From the NCBI RefSeq assembly GCF_000316645.1, contig NC_019684.1:248001-312000 (forward strand): a DNA stretch of 64,000 nucleotides, in the 5' to 3' direction. This document shows, one piece after another, positions 15,930 to 24,697 of the stretch (its first letter is position 1; each line of letters opens with the position of its first letter). A program made the translations under genes and the position numbers. The stretch is from Nostoc sp. PCC 7524. Lineage in GTDB: Bacteria; Cyanobacteriota; Cyanobacteriia; Cyanobacteriales; Nostocaceae. The notes below the pieces were generated by a model that saw only the letters and a program-made list of their open reading frames with translations, made no database searches and was not told the origin of the DNA.

Positions 15930-16571
15930 CTACGATAAATTTTGCAATAAATCACTGGCAAGTTGAGCGATCGCCTGCCAATCTCTCTGTATAATTAACT
16001 GCTTGGGGAATAACTCACCACTCAAACCTACAGCCACCGCACCAGCTTGGATGAGTTCTGGCGCATTGTCTAGGGTGACTCCCCCAGTGGGAATTAAGGG
16101 AATATGACTAAGTGGCCCTTGCAAACTCTTGATATAGCTAGCGCCTCCCATAGTTTGCACAGGAAACACCTTCACACAGCTAGCACCATAAGACCAAGCT
16201 GTGACAATTTCTGTCGGGGTGAGCGCACCTGGGATAATGGGGACATCTTGTTGTACGGCGGCTTGAATCATGGCAGAGTCAACGTGTGGAGTGAAGAGAA
16301 ATTCTGCACCAGAGGCGATCGCATCTTGTAACTGCTGCACATTAAATAATGTCCCTGTGCCAATCGTACATTCGGGTAACTGGCGGCGGAGTTGGGTGAT
16401 TAATTCCCCAGCGCGATCGCTATTCCAGGTAATTTCAATCAGTTGCATTCCCCCAGCCGCTACAGCCAAAGCCATTTCTAGTCCCAACTCGATTTTCGGT
16501 GCGCGGATGACGGCGATCGCTCTTTGTGTTTGCAACTTTGATAACCAAACTTGATGTGAAACTTGTTTCAT
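15930..16571 (-). CDS. eda: Bifunctional KDPG/KHG aldolase
   Basis: 2-keto-3-deoxy-6-phosphogluconate aldolase cleaves KDPG to pyruvate and glyceraldehyde 3-phosphate (Entner-Doudoroff pathway). Class I TIM-barrel signatures are visible: AIAVIRAP, IEITWNSD (Glu near residue 45), IGTGTLF, FLFTPHVD, PIIPGALTPTEI, the Schiff-base lysine in CVKVFPVQTMGG and IPTGGV. I chose the ATG at 16571 (MKQVSHQVW), giving 213 residues as usual for the family; AAGGAGG lies about 13 bp upstream. The longer frame to 16643 adds 24 unrelated residues. Confidence 0.92.
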   Translation of the reverse strand: MKQVSHQVWLSKLQTQRAIAVIRAPKIELGLEMALAVAAGGMQLIEITWNSDRAGELITQLRRQLPECTIGTGTLFNVQQLQDAIASGAEFLFTPHVDSAMIQAAVQQDVPIIPGALTPTEIVTAWSYGASCVKVFPVQTMGGASYIKSLQGPLSHIPLIPTGGVTLDNAPELIQAGAVAVGLSGELFPKQLIIQRDWQAIAQLASDLLQNLS

Positions 16572-16790
16572 CGGGACTGGCTTCCTCCTTCCTGCCTCCT
16601 GCAATTGCTCAATCCCTAGATAGATTACTACATCAAACCTCATGCACCATTAGCCGGATGTAGGATGAGTCGGAAGTTTTTAAGCTGAATCTAGCCAAGC
16701 CCAGATTAAGAAGCATGAAACTTTAATGGTCTTGGCTGTTCGATCATACAAGTGTAAAAACCTGGCAGTGCTTCTGAGGTATTAATTCCT

Positions 16791-18137
16791 ATGGTAGAAG
16801 CAACTATAAACAACATAGTTGAAGCATTGCGTAAGTCTGCATACCGATTATCAGGGACTGCCGCAGATTACGACCCATTGCTCAACTTGATTGGTAATGC
16901 TCGTTTCGTTTTAATTGGTGAGGCTTCCCACGGCACTCATGAATTCTACGAGCAACGGGCAGAGATTACAAAACGACTCATTCAAGAAAAGGGTTTTACA
17001 GCAGTAGCCATTGAGGCAGATTGGCCTGATGCCTACCGCGTTAACCGCTATGTCCAAGGTGTCTGTGAGGATATTTCACCAACGGAAGCACTGGCTAATT
17101 TTCAACGCTTCCCTACTTGGATGTGGCGGAATACAGATGTGATTAATTTTATCAACTGGTTACGGGAATATAACGATAATTTACCCCAAGAAGCAACTAA
17201 AGTTGGCTTTTATGGCCTAGACCTTTATAGTATGTATGCTTCTATAGAAGCAGTGCTGAACTACCTGGAGCAGGTAGATCCGGAAGCCGCTAACCGCGCA
17301 CATTATCGTTATTCTTGCTTTGAGCATTTTGGTGAAAACACGCAAACTTATGGATATACAACCAGTTTCGGACTCAGAAAATCTTGTGAGGAACAAGTAG
17401 TTCAGCAATTACAAGAAATGCAACGCCGAGTTGCCCAGTATATCCAAAACAATCATCAATTAGCCGCCGATGAGTTATTCTTTGCCGAGCAGAATGCCCG
17501 ATTGGTAAAAAACGCTGAGGCATACTACCGTGCTATGTTTAGCGGCCAGGTTTCGTCATGGAATATTCGCGATCGCCACATGGCAGAAACCCTAGAACAT
17601 CTAGTTAACCATTTAGATCAACGGGTAACACCCAGCAAAGTAGTCGTTTGGGAACATAACTCCCACCTGGGAGACGCGAGAGCCACAGATATGGGTAAAC
17701 TCGGTGAAGTAAATGTAGGCCAATTAGTCCGCGATCGCTACGACAAAGATGTGGTGTTAATTGGGTTTACTACTTACACAGGTACCGTCACCGCCGCCTC
17801 TGGTTGGGGAGAAACAACTGAACTCAAACAAGTTCGTTCTGCTTTACCAGAAAGTTATGAAGCCCTATTCCATCAGACAGGAATACCTCAGTTCTTGTTA
17901 CTAATGCGGGATGAAAATCCAGCTATTACCAGTCTCAAACAACCAAGATTAGAAAGAGCGATCGGTGTTATTTACCAACCCGAAACCGAGCGCGTCAGTC
18001 ATTACTTGCAAGCTTCTCTCCCCAAGCAATTTGATGCAATCATTCACATTGACGACACCAAAGGAGTACAACCCCTAGATCGCAATGCTTACTGGGAGAT
18101 GGGGGAAGCACCAGAGACTTTTCCTTCGGCTCTTTAG
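16791..18137 (+). CDS. Erythromycin esterase-like protein
   Basis: 448 residues of the EreA/EreB-like superfamily. Family motifs: LIGEASHGTHEFYEQR near residue 40 (catalytic His and Glu), AVAIEADWPDAYRVNRYV near 75, and VWEHNSHLGDAR near 285. Clinical members hydrolyse the macrolide lactone; most chromosomal homologues have no known substrate, so resistance should not be assumed. Length is normal. The start ATG at 16791 (MVEATINN) lacks a strong ribosome-binding site. The next gene, an HdeD-like protein on the same strand, begins 71 bp downstream. Confidence 0.88.
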   Translation: MVEATINNIVEALRKSAYRLSGTAADYDPLLNLIGNARFVLIGEASHGTHEFYEQRAEITKRLIQEKGFTAVAIEADWPDAYRVNRYVQGVCEDISPTEALANFQRFPTWMWRNTDVINFINWLREYNDNLPQEATKVGFYGLDLYSMYASIEAVLNYLEQVDPEAANRAHYRYSCFEHFGENTQTYGYTTSFGLRKSCEEQVVQQLQEMQRRVAQYIQNNHQLAADELFFAEQNARLVKNAEAYYRAMFSGQVSSWNIRDRHMAETLEHLVNHLDQRVTPSKVVVWEHNSHLGDARATDMGKLGEVNVGQLVRDRYDKDVVLIGFTTYTGTVTAASGWGETTELKQVRSALPESYEALFHQTGIPQFLLLMRDENPAITSLKQPRLERAIGVIYQPETERVSHYLQASLPKQFDAIIHIDDTKGVQPLDRNAYWEMGEAPETFPSAL

Positions 18138-18208
18138 GGATTGGGCATTGAGTTAAATCTCCTTTGCTTTCGGTTTTTGCAATGATGTGGGAGTGAAACA
18201 AGTACGCA

Positions 18209-18784
18209 ATGAGAAATAACTTTGATCCGATGAGCATGGGAAACCGCCTAGCGCGGAACTGGTGGACACTGGCTCTGCGGGGTACACTGGCTATTCTTTT
18301 TGGTTTAGTAGCATTATTCTGGCCAGGAATTACTATTACAGTATTGGTGTTGTTGTTTGCTGCCTTTCTAGTGCTGGGTGGAATTTTGTTAGAAATTGCA
18401 GCATTTAGAGACCGTCTCAATGATACTCACGGCTGGTTACTGTTGCTAGAAGGAGCAGTAGGCATCATCGTAGGAGTGCTAGCGTTTATCTGGCCTGATA
18501 TTACTCTCTTAATTTTGCTTTATCTCATTGCGGCTTGGGCAATTATCACTGGTATTTTCGAGATAATTGCAGCCTTTCAGTTGCGAAGAGCAATTGAGAA
18601 CGAATGGCTGCTAGCAATAGCCGGAATGGCCTCATTCTTCTTTGGTGTGCTGTTGGTCATTTGGCCATTTGCTGGCGCATTAGCCATTATGTGGATCATT
18701 GGTATCTATGCCATTTTCTTTGGAATATTACTATTAGCTCTTTCTTTTCGACTACGTAAGTGGAGCAATCAACACAGACTGTAA
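18209..18784 (+). CDS. HdeD/DUF308 family membrane protein
   Basis: 191 residues, almost entirely hydrophobic with about six membrane helices in two DUF308-type repeats (LFGLVALFWPGITITVLVLL and VGVLAFIWPDITLLILLYL), each with the characteristic WP pair. HdeD-type proteins are inner-membrane proteins linked to acid resistance in enterics; the cyanobacterial role is unknown. It follows the esterase-like gene by 71 bp on the same strand and may share its transcript. Confidence 0.85.
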   Translation: MRNNFDPMSMGNRLARNWWTLALRGTLAILFGLVALFWPGITITVLVLLFAAFLVLGGILLEIAAFRDRLNDTHGWLLLLEGAVGIIVGVLAFIWPDITLLILLYLIAAWAIITGIFEIIAAFQLRRAIENEWLLAIAGMASFFFGVLLVIWPFAGALAIMWIIGIYAIFFGILLLALSFRLRKWSNQHRL

Positions 18785-18811
18785 ATCCTAATAGTCTAAT
18801 TCTGCACACAT

Positions 18812-19651
18812 TTAAGGTTGATACCGATTCATTCTTGCCCAATCTTGAGTTGAGCCGACATTGGGATTTTCACCGGGATCATTTGTACCATAAATTTGTC
18901 CTTGACGGTTAATCCAAAAATAGTTGTAGCTTGTTGGTAGCTCGACATTTGGATACCCATAGGGATTTGTCCAAGTTGTTACATTGCCGAGATTTTCACG
19001 GAAATGGAAGTTTTGGCGATCTACAGACTCACCACGTTGGCGACTCACCTCTTGCCAAGTGCGCTCAGACCATTCGCGGTATTCCCTCTGCCTCTGTCCC
19101 TCGGTTTGCGAGATTTCTATATTCTGTGCCATAATCCCCTGTATTCCAAAGGCAGCCCCATTTGTAGCCATAACTTGACCTGCTACCTGGGGCAACCATG
19201 AAGCATAATGAACCCATTGTGAGTCATGGGATGCTGCACAAGTCATCACCATCGTACATAGATTGTAGCTATATGCTACGCTGCACTTGGCTATGCCTCG
19301 GCAGGGGATATCATTGGACTTGTATATATAATCCCATTCATAAGCGATCGCGCATCCAGGAATTGGTTGAGCTTGGCGGGGCTGACTCATCTGGAGTTCA
19401 TAGGGCTGCATTGCCAAGAGTTTCTCGTAGACAAACTGCCAGGGATTGTAGTTTACTGGCAGTCCAGAATTCCCTACCATGATCGTCAAAGCAGCATTGT
19501 CTGGAGAACACAAAACAATAGCAAATTGACCGTCTTCAACTACACGCCAACCACTCGGCACTACATAATTGAAGTATTGTCCGCGCCGAATTTCTAACTG
19601 CCCTGAATGAGAACCTGGGGAGGAAAAAGGAGACTCGTTGTAGTTGTACAT
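18812..19651 (-). CDS. Hypothetical protein, aromatic- and Gln-rich (279 aa)
   Basis: I do not recognise this family. The protein is soluble with no signal peptide. Residues about 20-180 look like one alpha/beta domain (FNYVVPSGWRVVEDGQFAIVLCSPD, reminiscent of PsbP/Mog1-like folds that start at VPSGW). A polar Gln/Glu/Arg-rich segment follows (about 185-225), and a Tyr/Asn-rich C-terminal part has YNYFWINRQGQIYGTNDPG. Several Cys are present but not in a metal pattern. It converges on the HdeD-like gene, 27 bp apart. Confidence 0.7.
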   Translation of the reverse strand: MYNYNESPFSSPGSHSGQLEIRRGQYFNYVVPSGWRVVEDGQFAIVLCSPDNAALTIMVGNSGLPVNYNPWQFVYEKLLAMQPYELQMSQPRQAQPIPGCAIAYEWDYIYKSNDIPCRGIAKCSVAYSYNLCTMVMTCAASHDSQWVHYASWLPQVAGQVMATNGAAFGIQGIMAQNIEISQTEGQRQREYREWSERTWQEVSRQRGESVDRQNFHFRENLGNVTTWTNPYGYPNVELPTSYNYFWINRQGQIYGTNDPGENPNVGSTQDWARMNRYQP

Positions 19652-19865
19652 ATTACTGGCATAGCTAAAGTTGGGACTTGCACTAAATACATATTGCGAT
19701 CGGGATTTTACGAACTGAGTTTGACTAATTTTGTATCATTTCTATAAAGAATTTTAAGTATGTAGCTTCCAGAATAGATTTTAAATTAACGACAACTTTT
19801 GTTTGTGGTAGTGCCAAAATGACACCAGTAAGTTAAAATTAGGAAAATATAACGCTTTATTCTCC

Positions 19866-20153
19866 ATGTCGAACAGTCACAAAAACACAGTTCGAGTAAC
19901 AGCCAGAATTCCTGAAAGCATTCAAGAAACTCTACAAAGAGCAGCAGAATTATCAGGTGCTACCTTGAATCAGTTTATGATTCAAGCGGCATTGAAAGAA
20001 GCAAAAAAGGTGATAGAAGATGAACGAGTGATTATTTTGTCACAAAGTGATGCTGATCAAGTATTTAGCCTGATTGAGAATCCTCCTGCACCGAATGCGA
20101 AGTTAAAAGCAGCCTGGAACAAGCACAAGGAATTTTTCCGTGAGAGTCATTGA
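19866..20153 (+). CDS. DUF1778/TacA-type antitoxin
   Basis: 95 residues. The N-terminus VRVTARIPESIQETLQRAAELSG is a ribbon-helix-helix DNA-binding region of the DUF1778 family; the C-terminal part (SLIENPPAPNAKLKAAW) is the toxin-neutralising tail. It overlaps the GNAT toxin gene by 14 bp, a standard antitoxin-first arrangement. It would bind the toxin and repress the pair's own promoter, expected within the 215 bp upstream, where I could not identify the operator. Confidence 0.9.
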   Translation: MSNSHKNTVRVTARIPESIQETLQRAAELSGATLNQFMIQAALKEAKKVIEDERVIILSQSDADQVFSLIENPPAPNAKLKAAWNKHKEFFRESH

Positions 20154-20637
20154 ATTGCTAGACAAGCAGCACGATCGCGATCGCTTTGACTGTGGTAATC
20201 CAGCACTAAATCAATTCCTCAAACAAACGGCAAGACAGCATATCCAAAAAGGTGTGTCTCGTACTTTCGTTCTAGTTGATACAGAACAGCCAGAGATCAT
20301 CATTGGTTTCTTCACATTGACATTGTGTGAAGTGCGTATTGATAAATTTTCCGCGAAATTTTTCAAGAAATATCCATCTCAAGTTCCTGGTGTCAAACTG
20401 GCAAGATTAGCAGTTGATCTAGCCTATCAGCGACAAGGAATTGGAGAAATTTTGATGATTGAGGCGATGCAGCGAGCTGCAATCGTAGCTGATAATGCTG
20501 GGGGTATTGGCTTATTCGTTGATGCAAAAGATGAATCTGCAAAAACTTACTACTCTCGTTATGGCTTTGTTAATCTCGAAGATGCTTCTTTAGAACTATT
20601 TTTGCCATTGTCAGTAATACAGCAAATGCTTGAGTAA
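20140..20637 (+). CDS. GNAT-family toxin (TacT/AtaT-like)
   Basis: 165 residues with a GNAT acetyltransferase fold. The start FDCGNPALNQFLKQTARQH is typical of DUF1778-linked toxins, LARLAVDLAYQRQGIGEILM holds the acetyl-CoA pyrophosphate loop (QRQGIG), and YYSRYGF carries the C-terminal Tyr. Toxins of this class acetylate the amino group of charged tRNAs and block translation. It starts with GTG at 20140 inside the antitoxin gene, so the two are translationally coupled. The motifs look intact. The target tRNA is unknown. Confidence 0.9.
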   Translation: MRVIELLDKQHDRDRFDCGNPALNQFLKQTARQHIQKGVSRTFVLVDTEQPEIIIGFFTLTLCEVRIDKFSAKFFKKYPSQVPGVKLARLAVDLAYQRQGIGEILMIEAMQRAAIVADNAGGIGLFVDAKDESAKTYYSRYGFVNLEDASLELFLPLSVIQQMLE

Positions 20638-20850
20638 TAGTTCAGTCGTGTTAACTCAGCCTTAACTTAATATTAATATTGGTGCTTTGCACTGCGATAT
20701 AACGCGTTATAAGTATTGACGACAGTTTAACACACTCTACTACATCATAAATACATAAATTTTGCTCTTGTTGCACAGTTACCCTCCCCTCAGATAGTTA
20801 AAAATTTGTATTCTAAGGTTAATGGGTCTTAATAGTTCTTAGAAAAACTG

Positions 20851-23187
20851 GTGCAAGAAGATTTTAGATTAATTGTTGATTTAGTCTCAGTTTTGGCTGT
20901 TGCGGCCTGTGGCGGTTTATTAGCAGCTATGCTAAGACAACCCGTACTGCTGGGATATCTCATTGGTGGGATGGTTGTAGGACCGGCTGGGTTGGGGCTG
21001 ATTAAAGAAGTTGTGCAAGTGGAAACCCTGGCGCAGTTTGGAGTTGCCTTCTTATTATTTGCCTTGGGCGTAGAGTTTTCCTTTGCCGAACTGAAAAAAG
21101 TGAAAGCGATCGCACTCGGTGGTGGGGGGCTACAAATCGCCTTGACAATCCTGGTGACGGTAGTGGTGTGTGGAGTCACGGGCGCATGGGGAACTTTACC
21201 CGCTAAGGGTGTGTTCCTAGGCTCAATTCTCTCCCTCTCATCTACAGCCGTGGTGCTTAAATGCTTGATGGAGCGCAACGAAACCGAAACACCCCACGGG
21301 CAGGTGATGCTGGGAATTTTGGTAGTCCAGGATTTAGCCCTAGGATTAATGTTGGCGGTGTTACCTGCCCTTAATGAACCAGGAGAAGCTATAGGTATTG
21401 CCGTCCTGACAGCTTTGGTACGAATTGGTTTATTTGCAGCAGGGGCAGTAGTAGCGGGAATTTGGTTAATACCCCCATTACTCAGACTTTTAGCCCGCAC
21501 CGAAAGCCGAGAACTATTTCTATTAGGCGTGGTGGCGTTGTGTTTGGGTATTGCCCTCTTGACAGAATATTTGGGACTCTCCATTGAGATGGGGGCGTTT
21601 GTCGCTGGGTTAATGATTTCGGAGGTGGAGTACGCCGATCAAACCCTTACCTATGTTGAACCACTGCGAGATATTTTTGCTAGTTTGTTCTTCGCTGCCA
21701 TTGGGATGTTAATTGATCCGGTGTTTTTGTGGAACAACCTGGAATTAATTTTAGGGTTAGTGGCCTTAGTATTTGTCGGCAAGTTCTTAATTATCACCCC
21801 CTTAGTCAAATTGTTCCGTTATCCGTTAAAAACAGCCTTAATTGCGGGGTTGGGATTGGCGCAAATTGGGGAATTTTCCTTTGTGCTAGCCAGTGAAGGA
21901 CAAGCTTTAGGGTTGGTATCTCGACGCATATATTTACTGATTTTGGGAACTACCGCCGTTACACTAATGATCACCCCGTTTGTGCTGCGGTTGGTGCCAT
22001 TTTTATTTAACTTGATGGAATCAATGCCTTGGCTGCAACCTTATTTAGATGAAAGTCAGGCCAAAGATGTATCAGAAGAACTACCTTTTAAAGACCATAT
22101 AGTAGTCTGTGGTTATGGGCGAGTTGGTAAAAATTTGGTCAAGCTGTTACAGTTGCACAACCTACCTGTAGTCGTGATTGACCAATCGGAAAGCAGAATT
22201 CAGCAGTTACGGGAGGCGGGAGTGCCTTACGTCTACGGTAATTGTGTGAGTTTGCACGTACTAGAAACGGCTGGGGTAAATCATGCCAAAGGCATGGCGA
22301 TCGCACTTCCCGATCCTATGAGTACCCGTCTATGTCTCAAACGCGCTTTGGAATTGTGTCCCGAATTAGATTTAGTTGTCCGCGCTACCCAGGATAAAAA
22401 TATTGAGGTGCTGTATCAACTAGGCGCAAGGGAAGTAGTTCAACCAGAATTTGAGGCTAGTTTAGAAATGGCCACTTATTTATTAAGTGGTTTGGGCTTT
22501 TTACCCACTGTGGTGCAGCAAGAAATGCAGCAAATCCGCAATGATCATTATTTAGATTTGCGTCCAGAACGTACTGCTGCTGAGGTTTCCCGTGATTTAC
22601 GCCAAGCCACACGCGATTTAAATCGTCGCTGGTATCCTTTACCAGCAGATTCGCCCCTGATTGGGATGAGTTTAGAAGAAGCGGATGTACGCTACCTCAC
22701 AGGAGTTAGTTTAATGGCGATTCGCCGTGCAAACGGGGATGAAATTGATTATCCCAATCATCAAACCAAATTGGAGACAGGCGATCGCCTTTTGGTTGTC
22801 GGCGCATCTGAGGAACTAGCAGCTTTAGATGAATTCGCTAAAGGCAAAGTAGCTGTACCAGAAGCTAATAACGCCTGTCAGTGGATTACAGTCAATGCTC
22901 ATGCTCCCATTGTGGGTAAAACCCTGGCAGACTTATCTCTGTATGAGCAATTGGGGATACAAATACAAGCAATGCGACGTGATGGTAAGTTTATCCGTTA
23001 CCCCGACGGTAATATGGAATTGCGAGATGGCGATCAAGTGCTACTGTGTGGTAGCGTGCCTACTCTCAATCAATTACAACCATTATTTGCCGCCATCAGT
23101 GAAATGCCTTTGTCTATCCCAATTATGAAAGCCAGGGAGCTAAAAACCGTCACAGAAATTGTGCCTATCGAACACAAACCAGAATAA
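20851..23187 (+). CDS. CPA2 cation:proton antiporter with RCK/TrkA domains
   Basis: 778 residues. Residues about 1-390 form a KefB/CPA2-type membrane domain with about 12 helices (GYLIGGMVVGPAGLGL, LSLSSTAVVLKCLME, GAFVAGLMISE). Residues about 410-525 are a TrkA-N/RCK domain with the NAD loop VCGYGRVGKNLVKLL. Two TrkA-C domains follow (about 585-655 and 670-745). It exchanges K+ or Na+ for protons across the membrane under nucleotide control. The start is a GTG at 20851 (MQEDFRLIVDL). Hfq is encoded convergently 5 bp beyond its end. Confidence 0.92.
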   Translation: MQEDFRLIVDLVSVLAVAACGGLLAAMLRQPVLLGYLIGGMVVGPAGLGLIKEVVQVETLAQFGVAFLLFALGVEFSFAELKKVKAIALGGGGLQIALTILVTVVVCGVTGAWGTLPAKGVFLGSILSLSSTAVVLKCLMERNETETPHGQVMLGILVVQDLALGLMLAVLPALNEPGEAIGIAVLTALVRIGLFAAGAVVAGIWLIPPLLRLLARTESRELFLLGVVALCLGIALLTEYLGLSIEMGAFVAGLMISEVEYADQTLTYVEPLRDIFASLFFAAIGMLIDPVFLWNNLELILGLVALVFVGKFLIITPLVKLFRYPLKTALIAGLGLAQIGEFSFVLASEGQALGLVSRRIYLLILGTTAVTLMITPFVLRLVPFLFNLMESMPWLQPYLDESQAKDVSEELPFKDHIVVCGYGRVGKNLVKLLQLHNLPVVVIDQSESRIQQLREAGVPYVYGNCVSLHVLETAGVNHAKGMAIALPDPMSTRLCLKRALELCPELDLVVRATQDKNIEVLYQLGAREVVQPEFEASLEMATYLLSGLGFLPTVVQQEMQQIRNDHYLDLRPERTAAEVSRDLRQATRDLNRRWYPLPADSPLIGMSLEEADVRYLTGVSLMAIRRANGDEIDYPNHQTKLETGDRLLVVGASEELAALDEFAKGKVAVPEANNACQWITVNAHAPIVGKTLADLSLYEQLGIQIQAMRRDGKFIRYPDGNMELRDGDQVLLCGSVPTLNQLQPLFAAISEMPLSIPIMKARELKTVTEIVPIEHKPE

Positions 23188-23192
23188 AACCC

Positions 23193-23414
23193 TTACCCGT
23201 TAACTGATTTAAAGTAAGCGATCGCTGATTTCCAAATAGTAATTTGTTGACTGTTTTCATCAACAACACAAATACAGTCGGGGTCTTGCCATAAAATCCT
23301 ACCCTTGATCAAGTCGCCAGTCACCAGTTTAAAATCCAGTGCAGCTGCTTGTTTAATCAGGTTTTGGACTTGCCGAATACTTGGTAGTGAGGTGTCAAAA
23401 TCAGTTATAGCCAT
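23193..23414 (-). CDS. hfq: Cyanobacterial Hfq
   Basis: 73 residues. FDTSLPSIRQVQNLIKQ and the Sm-like core (LDFKLVTGDLIKGRILWQDPDCICVVDE, AIAYFK) match the divergent cyanobacterial Hfq rather than the E. coli form. The usual YKHA RNA-binding motif is absent, as in other cyanobacterial Hfq proteins. In cyanobacteria the protein forms a hexamer and is linked to type IV pili and nitrogen metabolism. It is divergent from dapF (165 bp apart), an arrangement known in Anabaena; the spacer is filled with STRRs. It converges on the antiporter gene. Confidence 0.9.
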   Translation of the reverse strand: MAITDFDTSLPSIRQVQNLIKQAAALDFKLVTGDLIKGRILWQDPDCICVVDENSQQITIWKSAIAYFKSVNG

Positions 23415-23434
23415 TGTTGGTAATGATGGAATAA

Positions 23435-23562
23435 TTTAGGGAATGGGGAATGGGGAATAGGGAATAGGGAATGGGGAATGGGGAATGGGGAAAGAGAAGC
23501 ACTAATTCCCAATACCCAATACCCAATGCTCAATACCCAATGCCCAATACCTAATCATTGAT
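23435..23562. repeat. STRR block between hfq and dapF (GGGAATG/CCCAATAC units)
   Basis: Runs of GGGGAAT(A/G) heptamers (about 23440-23492) are followed by inverted-sense CCCAATA/CCCAATG heptamers (about 23506-23554). The two halves are complementary and could fold into a long imperfect hairpin. The block fills the divergent promoter region of hfq and dapF. Confidence 0.8.
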
Positions 23563-23579
23563 AATTCATCATTGGAAAA

Positions 23580-24419
23580 ATGGCAATTGAATTTACTAAG
23601 TATCACGGTTTAGGCAACGACTTTATTTTGATTGATAATCGCTCGTCAAGCTTACCTGTACTGACTCCAGAGCAGGCTGTTAAATTATGCGATCGCCATT
23701 TTGGTATCGGTGCTGATGGTGTGATTTTTGCCCTACCTGGAGAACACGGCACGGATTACACGATGCGGATTTTTAACTCCGATGGCTCGGAACCGGAAAT
23801 GTGTGGTAACGGGATTCGCTGTTTAGCAGGGTTTTTAGCAGATTTAGAAGGGATATTTCGGAATAAAGACACCTACCAAATTCAGACATTGGCTGGTGTG
23901 ATTACACCCCAACTGATGCCGGATGGTCAAATCAAGGTAGATATGGGTGTACCAAGATTATTAGCAGAGGAAATCCCTACTACCCTATCTACACCTGATA
24001 CTAAGGTGATTAACCAACCCCTAGAAGTAGAAGGGCAAACTTGGGAAGTTACCTGTGTAAGTATGGGCAATCCTCACTGTATTACCTTTGTCGAAGATGT
24101 GACGGCGATTCCTTTGGCAACTATCGGCCTGAAATTTGAACATCACTCAGCTTTTCCCCAAAGAACAAACACCGAATTTATTGAAGTAGTGAGTCGTGAC
24201 TACCTGAAAATGCGCGTCTGGGAACGGGGCGCAGGAATCACCCTAGCTTGTGGAACTGGGGCTTGTGCTTCCTTGGTGGCTGGGGTATTGACGGGAAAAT
24301 GCGATCGCGCCGCCACTGTGGAATTACCCGGTGGTGCTTTACACATTGAATGGTCAGAAGTAGACCAACGGATTTACATGACTGGCCCAGCCGAGAGGGT
24401 ATTCACTGGTAAAGTGTAA
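23580..24419 (+). CDS. dapF: Diaminopimelate epimerase
   Basis: 279 residues. DapF converts LL- to meso-diaminopimelate for lysine and peptidoglycan synthesis, without a cofactor. Both catalytic cysteines are in place: EMCGNGIRC near residue 80 and [11 protein letters not shown] near residue 225. The N-terminus [19 protein letters not shown] is the family signature. Length is normal. It is divergent from hfq. Confidence 0.97.
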   Translation: MAIEFTKYHGLGNDFILIDNRSSSLPVLTPEQAVKLCDRHFGIGADGVIFALPGEHGTDYTMRIFNSDGSEPEMCGNGIRCLAGFLADLEGIFRNKDTYQIQTLAGVITPQLMPDGQIKVDMGVPRLLAEEIPTTLSTPDTKVINQPLEVEGQTWEVTCVSMGNPHCITFVEDVTAIPLATIGLKFEHHSAFPQRTNTEFIEVVSRDYLKMRVWERGAGITLACGTGACASLVAGVLTGKCDRAATVELPGGALHIEWSEVDQRIYMTGPAERVFTGKV

Positions 24420-24681
24420 TACCAATTCACAATTCGCAATAGCCTACGGCAAGGCTAACGCCTACGCAACGATGCTCCCGCCCCGCTCCGCTCTAAGCGC
24501 AGCTATGCCGTAGGCTTTACGCAATTTAAAAACTTAGAAATATAGCAGAAGGCAATAGGCAATAGGCAATAGGCAAATCGCCTTGTCTACAGCTATAAGT
24601 AGTGAGTAATAAGTAAATTTTTTACTCATTACTCATTACTCATTACTCATTACTCATTACTCATGATGTACCTCACTTACT
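24420..24681. repeat. Composite repeat region between dapF and the glycosylase gene
   Basis: Three types are juxtaposed. A GC-rich structured patch (about 24440-24525) contains GCCTACGGCAAGGCTAACGC and GCCGTAGGCTTTACGC. An element with ends TATAGC/GCTATA (24541-24597) encloses GGCAATAGG heptamers. A TTACTCA block (about 24625-24665) belongs to the repeat shared with 28163-28241. Confidence 0.7.
24541..24597. repeat. Dispersed element TATAGC...GCTATA with STRR core (copy 1)
   Basis: Begins TATAGCAGAAGGCAATAGGC and ends ATCGCCTTGTCTACAGCTAT(A). The same head and tail occur at 51051-51141 around a longer core. The outer 6 bp are inverted. Confidence 0.65.
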
Positions 24682-24697
24682 TCAAAAGTGCTGTAAG
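24605..24697. repeat. Dispersed repeat overlapping the glycosylase gene 3' end (copy 1)
   Basis: AGTAATAAGTAAATTT, then TTACTCA heptamers, then CTCACTTACTTCAAAAGTGC and TGTAAG. The same order occurs at 28163-28241. The last five codons and stop of the glycosylase gene lie within it. Confidence 0.7.

Noticed and set aside
16791..18137. Calling the esterase-like gene a macrolide-resistance determinant
   Set aside because: Family membership alone does not show macrolide hydrolysis; chromosomal homologues are common with unknown substrates.
24625..24665. Regular TTACTCA repeats as a CRISPR or replication-origin iteron array
   Set aside because: Heptamers without spacers, part of a dispersed repeat also present at 28163; no origin-associated gene nearby.
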